Positions 13,472-16,340 of a stretch of 16,340 bases of DNA are shown here, piece after piece. Under the pieces are notes generated by a model. It saw only the letters and a list, made by a program, of their open reading frames with translations, searched no databases and was not told where the DNA came from. The position numbers and the translations under genes were made by a program. This stretch comes from Clostridiales bacterium (GTDB lineage Bacteria; Bacillota; Clostridia; WRLR01). The DNA lies in contig JAITSR010000007.1 of assembly GCA_031287655.1 (NCBI GenBank), forward strand, positions 1 to 16,340. The letters run 5' to 3'. Numbering within the stretch: the stretch's first letter is position 1; the number at the start of each line of letters is the position of its first letter.

Positions 13472-13771
13472 ATGAGGATTTTGCGGCACCCCATTCTGGG
13501 GGAGCTGACGGGGCTAAAAACCGTTACGATATACTATGGCGATCAGCCGATCTCCGCGGTCGAGGGGGAGCCGATCGCCGCCGCCCTGCTGAACGCGGGA
13601 ATCCGTGTGTTCCGCAAAACGGCGAAGCGGCATGAGCCGCGCGGCATTTTTTGCGCGATCGGCCGCTGCACCGACTGTATGATGATTGTCGACGGTGTGC
13701 CGAACACGCGCACATGCGTGACAAGCGTCCGCGACGGGATGCGCGTGCGGCTGCAAGACGGAAGGCAGTGA
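13472..13771 (+). CDS. Small [2Fe-2S] ferredoxin subunit (HcnA/LhpF-like) of an amino-acid dehydrogenase
   Basis: This 99-residue protein is a plant-type [2Fe-2S] domain with ligands Cys61, Cys66, Cys69 and Cys82 in GIFCAIGRCTDCMMIVDG...TRTC, the spacing seen in HcnA, in the small subunits of heteromeric opine/D-hydroxyproline dehydrogenases and in the N-terminal part of sarcosine-oxidase alpha subunits. It passes electrons between the flavoproteins encoded just downstream and an acceptor. The ATG at 13472 has GAGG 8 nt upstream. It begins 48 bp after livF with no visible promoter, so it is read with the importer. Confidence 0.85.
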   Translation: MRILRHPILGELTGLKTVTIYYGDQPISAVEGEPIAAALLNAGIRVFRKTAKRHEPRGIFCAIGRCTDCMMIVDGVPNTRTCVTSVRDGMRVRLQDGRQ

Positions 13772-13775
13772 GTTG

Positions 13776-13859
13776 GGAATTCGGAATTAAGAATCAGGAA
13801 TTGGGATTTGAGAGTTGTGAATTGCCAATTCCGAATTCCGAATTTCGAATTCCTCATTG
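13776..13859 (+). repeat. Twelve contiguous 7-nt repeats between ferredoxin and FAD-subunit genes
   Basis: From 13776 the sequence reads in exact heptads: GGAATTC, GGAATTA, AGAATCA, GGAATTG, GGATTTG, AGAGTTG, TGAATTG, CCAATTC, CGAATTC, CGAATTT, CGAATTC, CTCATTG. No indel breaks the phase. The next heptad, GGAAAGG (13860-13866), contains the SD of the FAD gene. The array also holds inverted repeats: 13776-13788 with 13827-13839 (13 bp perfect) and 13797-13804 with 13825-13832 (8 bp). It can therefore form a hairpin between the two cistrons. Confidence 0.85.
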
Positions 13860-13878
13860 GGAAAGGAATGGTTATAGA

Positions 13879-15039
13879 ATGAGGAACGTGGCCGCGGAGG
13901 TCGCGGTGATCGGCGCGGGCCCCGCGGGACTTTGCGCCGCGTATCAGGCGCGGAGCGCCGGGGCGGATGTCCTGTTGATCGACGAGAACAAGCTGCCGGG
14001 CGGGCAGCTCTTTAAGCAAATCCATAAATTTTTCGGCTCCGGCGAGCATCAGGCCGGCGTGCGGGGCTTTGACATCGCAAAGGCGCTGCTTACGCGGGTG
14101 GCCGAATCCGGCGTGCGCGTCAAGCTGGACAGCCTCGTCTATGGGATACAGCCGGACAAGAGCATGGGGCTGCTCGACGCGGAGGAAAACTGCCTGCTCC
14201 GCGCCGAAAAGGTCGTTATCGCCGCCGGGGCAAAGGAGAATTACACGCCGTTTGCCGGGAGCACGCTGCCGGGCGTCATCGGGGCGGGCGCGGCGCAGAC
14301 GATGATTCACATAAACCGGGTTTTGCCCGGCAAAAGGGTCGTCATGGTCGGCGCAGGCAACGTCGGGCTGATCGTGTCCTACCAGCTGCTGCAGGCGGGG
14401 GCGGAGGTCGCCGCCGTCGTTGAGGCCGCGCCGCGCATCGGCGGCTACGGCGTTCACGCCGCGAAAATACGCCGCGCCGGCGTGCCGATTTATGTAGGCC
14501 ACACAATCAGCAGGGCCTATGGCGGCACAGACGGCGGCGGGGACTGCGGCGCGGGAGCGGGCGGCGTCGAGCATGTGGAAATTGTGCGGCTCGATGAAAA
14601 TTGGCGGCCGGTCGCGGGCAGTGAATTTACGCTCGACGCCGACACGGTTTGCCTTGCCGTCGGACTCAGTCCCATGACCGAACTCATCTGGATGGCCGGC
14701 TGCCGATTTGAGTATATTCCCGCCTTTGGCGGGCATGTGCCGCTCCACGATCACAACATGGAGACGACGGTAGGCGGCCTTTATGTCGCGGGGGACGTCA
14801 CGGGCGTCGAGGAGGCCTCGACCGCGATGGAGGAGGGCGGCCTCGCGGGGGTCGCCGCCGCCGAGGCCTTGGGCTATCTGAGCGCAAGCGCCGCCGCCCG
14901 CAAAAAGGCGGAGATCGCGGCCCGGCTGAACAGTCTGCGCGAAGGGCCGTTTGGCGACGCGCGCAGGGCGGCAAAGGAAAAGCAGCTCGCCGCGATGGCG
15001 CGGTTTTGTTCGTGTGAAGCCGAAAGGGGGGCCGTCTGA
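13879..15039 (+). CDS. FAD/NAD(P)-dependent oxidoreductase subunit (HcnB / opine oxidase subunit A-like)
   Basis: This 386-residue flavoprotein has an N-terminal FAD-binding IGAGPAG (11-17), GGQLFKQIHKFFGS (41-54), a second dinucleotide fold VGAGNVG (157-163) and the FAD-closing LYVAGDVTG (301-309), as in HcnB, OoxA/NoxA and PDH1 alpha subunits. A Gly-rich insert lies at 214-229. Family members often carry a C-terminal BFD-type [2Fe-2S] domain. Here the chain ends soon after FCSCE (Cys377, Cys379), which resembles the first CxC of that domain, and a complete BFD protein is encoded two genes later. The ATG at 13879 follows AAAGGA by about 11 nt. The frame is open to 13651, but that stretch overlaps the ferredoxin gene and the heptad array. 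Confidence 0.85.
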   Translation: MRNVAAEVAVIGAGPAGLCAAYQARSAGADVLLIDENKLPGGQLFKQIHKFFGSGEHQAGVRGFDIAKALLTRVAESGVRVKLDSLVYGIQPDKSMGLLDAEENCLLRAEKVVIAAGAKENYTPFAGSTLPGVIGAGAAQTMIHINRVLPGKRVVMVGAGNVGLIVSYQLLQAGAEVAAVVEAAPRIGGYGVHAAKIRRAGVPIYVGHTISRAYGGTDGGGDCGAGAGGVEHVEIVRLDENWRPVAGSEFTLDADTVCLAVGLSPMTELIWMAGCRFEYIPAFGGHVPLHDHNMETTVGGLYVAGDVTGVEEASTAMEEGGLAGVAAAEALGYLSASAAARKKAEIAARLNSLREGPFGDARRAAKEKQLAAMARFCSCEAERGAV

Positions 15040-15040
15040 T

Positions 15041-15556
15041 ATGCCGGAAGGTCTGGTTTATACCGGGATACCCTCCGCCGCGGAGCTTGCCGCCTGCCCC
15101 GGAATCCCCTCGCGGGAGCGAACGGCCAAGGGGCGCGTCGCCGTGATCGAGTGCGTGCAGGAAATCCCGTGCAACCCCTGCGAGCGCGTCTGCAAGCGGG
15201 GGGCGATCAAAATCGGCGAACGGATCACGGAGCTGCCGCGTCTGGATGGCGGCCTGTGTACCGGCTGCGGCGTCTGCGTCGCGCTCTGCCCCGGACTCGC
15301 GATCACGGTCGTGGACAAAACCTATTCCGCGACCGAAGCTTCGATCGACTTCCCCTATGAGTTTCTGCCGCTCCCTCAAAAGGGCGGCCTCGTGGAGGCG
15401 TGCGGGCGCGCGGGCGAGCGCGTGTGTACGGGCCGCGTGCTGGCCGTCAAAAAAACGGCGGCCTACGCCGGGACGGCGGTCGTGAGCATCGCGGTCCCGG
15501 TAGAATTTGCGGACGATGTGCGTACAATGCGCGTGTTGCGCGCCACTGAAAAATAG
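15041..15556 (+). CDS. 4Fe-4S dicluster ferredoxin-type subunit
   Basis: This 171-residue protein has eight cysteines in two groups: Cys38, Cys44, Cys47, Cys51 (CVQEIPCNPCERVC) and the canonical Cys73, Cys76, Cys79, Cys83 (CTGCGVCVALCPG). The second group is textbook; in the first the leading Cys is displaced (x5 instead of x2), so one cluster may be modified. It most likely relays electrons out of the dehydrogenase complex. The C-terminal 80 residues have no recognised motif. GAAAGGGGGG lies about 10 nt before the ATG, and the gene begins one base after the FAD-subunit stop. Confidence 0.8.
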   Translation: MPEGLVYTGIPSAAELAACPGIPSRERTAKGRVAVIECVQEIPCNPCERVCKRGAIKIGERITELPRLDGGLCTGCGVCVALCPGLAITVVDKTYSATEASIDFPYEFLPLPQKGGLVEACGRAGERVCTGRVLAVKKTAAYAGTAVVSIAVPVEFADDVRTMRVLRATEK

Positions 15557-15581
15557 CAAATACAAAATAAAAGGATAGAAT

Positions 15582-15857
15582 ATGACGGAAATTTTGATTT
15601 GCCGCTGTCAGGAGATCACGCGGGAGGATATTCGCCGCGCGGTGGAGGACGGCGCGACCACGGTGGACGGCGTAAAACGCAGGACGCGCGCGTGTATGGG
15701 CCTCTGTCAGGGCAAGACCTGCGAGCGGCTCGTACAGGGCATCATCGCCGAGCTCACAGGAAAAAGCCGGGCGGAAATTCTGCCGCAAAAAAGTCGTATG
15801 CCAGTCCGTCCCGTAAAAATAGGGTTGTTGGGAGGCGCAGATGACCGACCGGTTTGA
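15582..15857 (+). CDS. Free-standing BFD-like [2Fe-2S] protein
   Basis: This 91-residue protein is a bacterioferritin-associated-ferredoxin-like domain: ICRCQEIT (Cys7, Cys9) and TRACMGLCQGKTC (Cys38, Cys42, Cys47). By family pattern Cys7, Cys9, Cys42 and Cys47 bind the cluster; Cys38 stands where Gly is common. In HcnB, GlpA and related proteins this domain is fused to the flavoprotein, whereas here it is a separate gene. The last 25 residues are a basic tail. Its 3' end overlaps the next gene by 17 nt. Confidence 0.82.
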   Translation: MTEILICRCQEITREDIRRAVEDGATTVDGVKRRTRACMGLCQGKTCERLVQGIIAELTGKSRAEILPQKSRMPVRPVKIGLLGGADDRPV

Positions 15858-16340
15858 CGCAATCGTGATCGGCGGCGGTGTGATCGGCTGCGCCGTCACC
15901 TATTATCTGAGCAAGCTGGGGCAAAGGGTGCTCCTGCTTGAGCGCGAGGACCACGCCCAAGGTTCGGCGGGCGCGACGGACGGCGTTGTGAGCTTCCACA
16001 CAAAACAGCCCGGCAGACAGTTGGAACTCGCACTCGAGAGCATCAGGCTGTTTGACGGCCTGTCGGCCGAGTTGGGCGAGGACATCGGCTTTCACGGCGG
16101 CTGCGGCGGGATGCAGCCGGTCGAGGACGCGGTTCAGTGGGAGCTGTTGGACGCGGTGGTCAAAGAACAGCGCAAAAGCGGCGTGGACGTTCGGATGATC
16201 GGCATCGACGAGGCGCGGGCGATCGAGCCGCAGCTCGCCCCGGACCTGTATGGGGCGCTGTACGCGCCCTCCGGTTCCAAGGTGGAGCCGATCCGCCTGA
16301 CGATGGCTTTTTTGCACGCGGCAAAACGGCTCGGAGCGGA
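15841..16340 (+). CDS. DAO-type FAD-dependent oxidoreductase (HcnC / opine oxidase subunit B-like), cut by the window edge
   Basis: Only the first 166 residues or so are inside the window. MTDRFDAIVIGGGVIGCAV gives the FAD-binding GGGVIG (11-16), followed by LLLEREDHAQGSAGATDGVV, the usual loop after the second beta strand in the DAO/glycine oxidase family. Later segments (IEPQLAPDLYGALYAPSGSKVEPIRLTMAF) match catalytic subunits of D-hydroxyproline, proline, opine and glycine dehydrogenases. It is expected to be the subunit that oxidises the C-N bond of the imported substrate. GGGAGG lies about 6 nt before the ATG, and the start overlaps the BFD gene by 17 nt, so the two are coupled. Confidence 0.85.
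   Translation, partial: MTDRFDAIVIGGGVIGCAVTYYLSKLGQRVLLLEREDHAQGSAGATDGVVSFHTKQPGRQLELALESIRLFDGLSAELGEDIGFHGGCGGMQPVEDAVQWELLDAVVKEQRKSGVDVRMIGIDEARAIEPQLAPDLYGALYAPSGSKVEPIRLTMAFLHAAKRLGA

Noticed and set aside
13651..13878. 76-codon N-terminal extension of the FAD subunit
   Set aside because: It would overlap the ferredoxin gene out of frame and translate the 7-nt array. FAD-fold proteins begin just before the GxGxxG motif, as from 13879.
13543..14754. 403-codon antisense frame over the ferredoxin and FAD genes
   Set aside because: It runs through the heptad array and two well-supported genes; the translation has no recognisable domain.

Overview
The window looks like chromosomal DNA of a fermentative Bacillota, probably Clostridia (inference). 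Support comes from strong purine-rich Shine-Dalgarno (SD) sites, frequent TTG and GTG starts, lipobox signal peptides on all three transporter binding proteins, near-consensus sigma-A promoters, and gene content: an LplA-type binding protein with a GH29 fucosidase, a ThiXYZ-type importer, and a Liv-type importer followed by a multi-subunit flavin/iron-sulfur dehydrogenase. No rRNA, tRNA, transposase, CRISPR array or origin was recognised.

Layout. (1) 1-3700, plus strand, GC-rich: a hairpin-rich leader, an extracellular solute-binding lipoprotein and a cytoplasmic GH29 alpha-L-fucosidase, closed by a good intrinsic terminator (3648-3699). (2) About 3700-8150, minus strand, visibly AT-richer: a 56-codon orphan gene behind a perfect-consensus promoter; a 2H phosphoesterase translationally coupled to a 32-codon remnant resembling an AlbA_2/Schlafen-type domain; and a tightly overlapping operon of ABC permease, THI5/NMT1-like lipoprotein, ABC ATPase and TatD-family hydrolase. 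(3) 8190-16340, plus strand, GC-rich: a ten-gene operon read from a promoter at 8191-8219. It encodes a Liv-type amino-acid ABC importer (lipoprotein, LivH, LivM, LivG, LivF), then a small [2Fe-2S] ferredoxin, an FAD/NAD(P)-type flavoprotein, a 4Fe-4S protein, a free-standing BFD-type [2Fe-2S] protein and the start of a DAO-type flavoprotein cut by the window edge. The last five resemble the HcnABC / opine oxidase / D-hydroxyproline dehydrogenase family. The likely logic is import of an amino acid or imino acid and its oxidation in the cytoplasm; the substrate is unknown.

The most unusual signal is not a gene. At least eight gene boundaries or 5' ends carry their own short repeat: 12-nt units in the first lipoprotein N-terminus, a 43-nt period before the fucosidase, 44-nt and 14-nt periods after it, 15-nt units between the divergent promoters, about 30 tetranucleotides of pattern RRYR in the Liv leader, 15-nt units carrying ATG codons before livF, and twelve 7-nt units before the FAD subunit. 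Motif and unit length differ at each site. Copies diverge almost only by transitions, so the purine/pyrimidine skeleton is kept. Slippage plus transition-biased mutation, for example in a lineage short of mismatch repair, is one explanation that could be tested.
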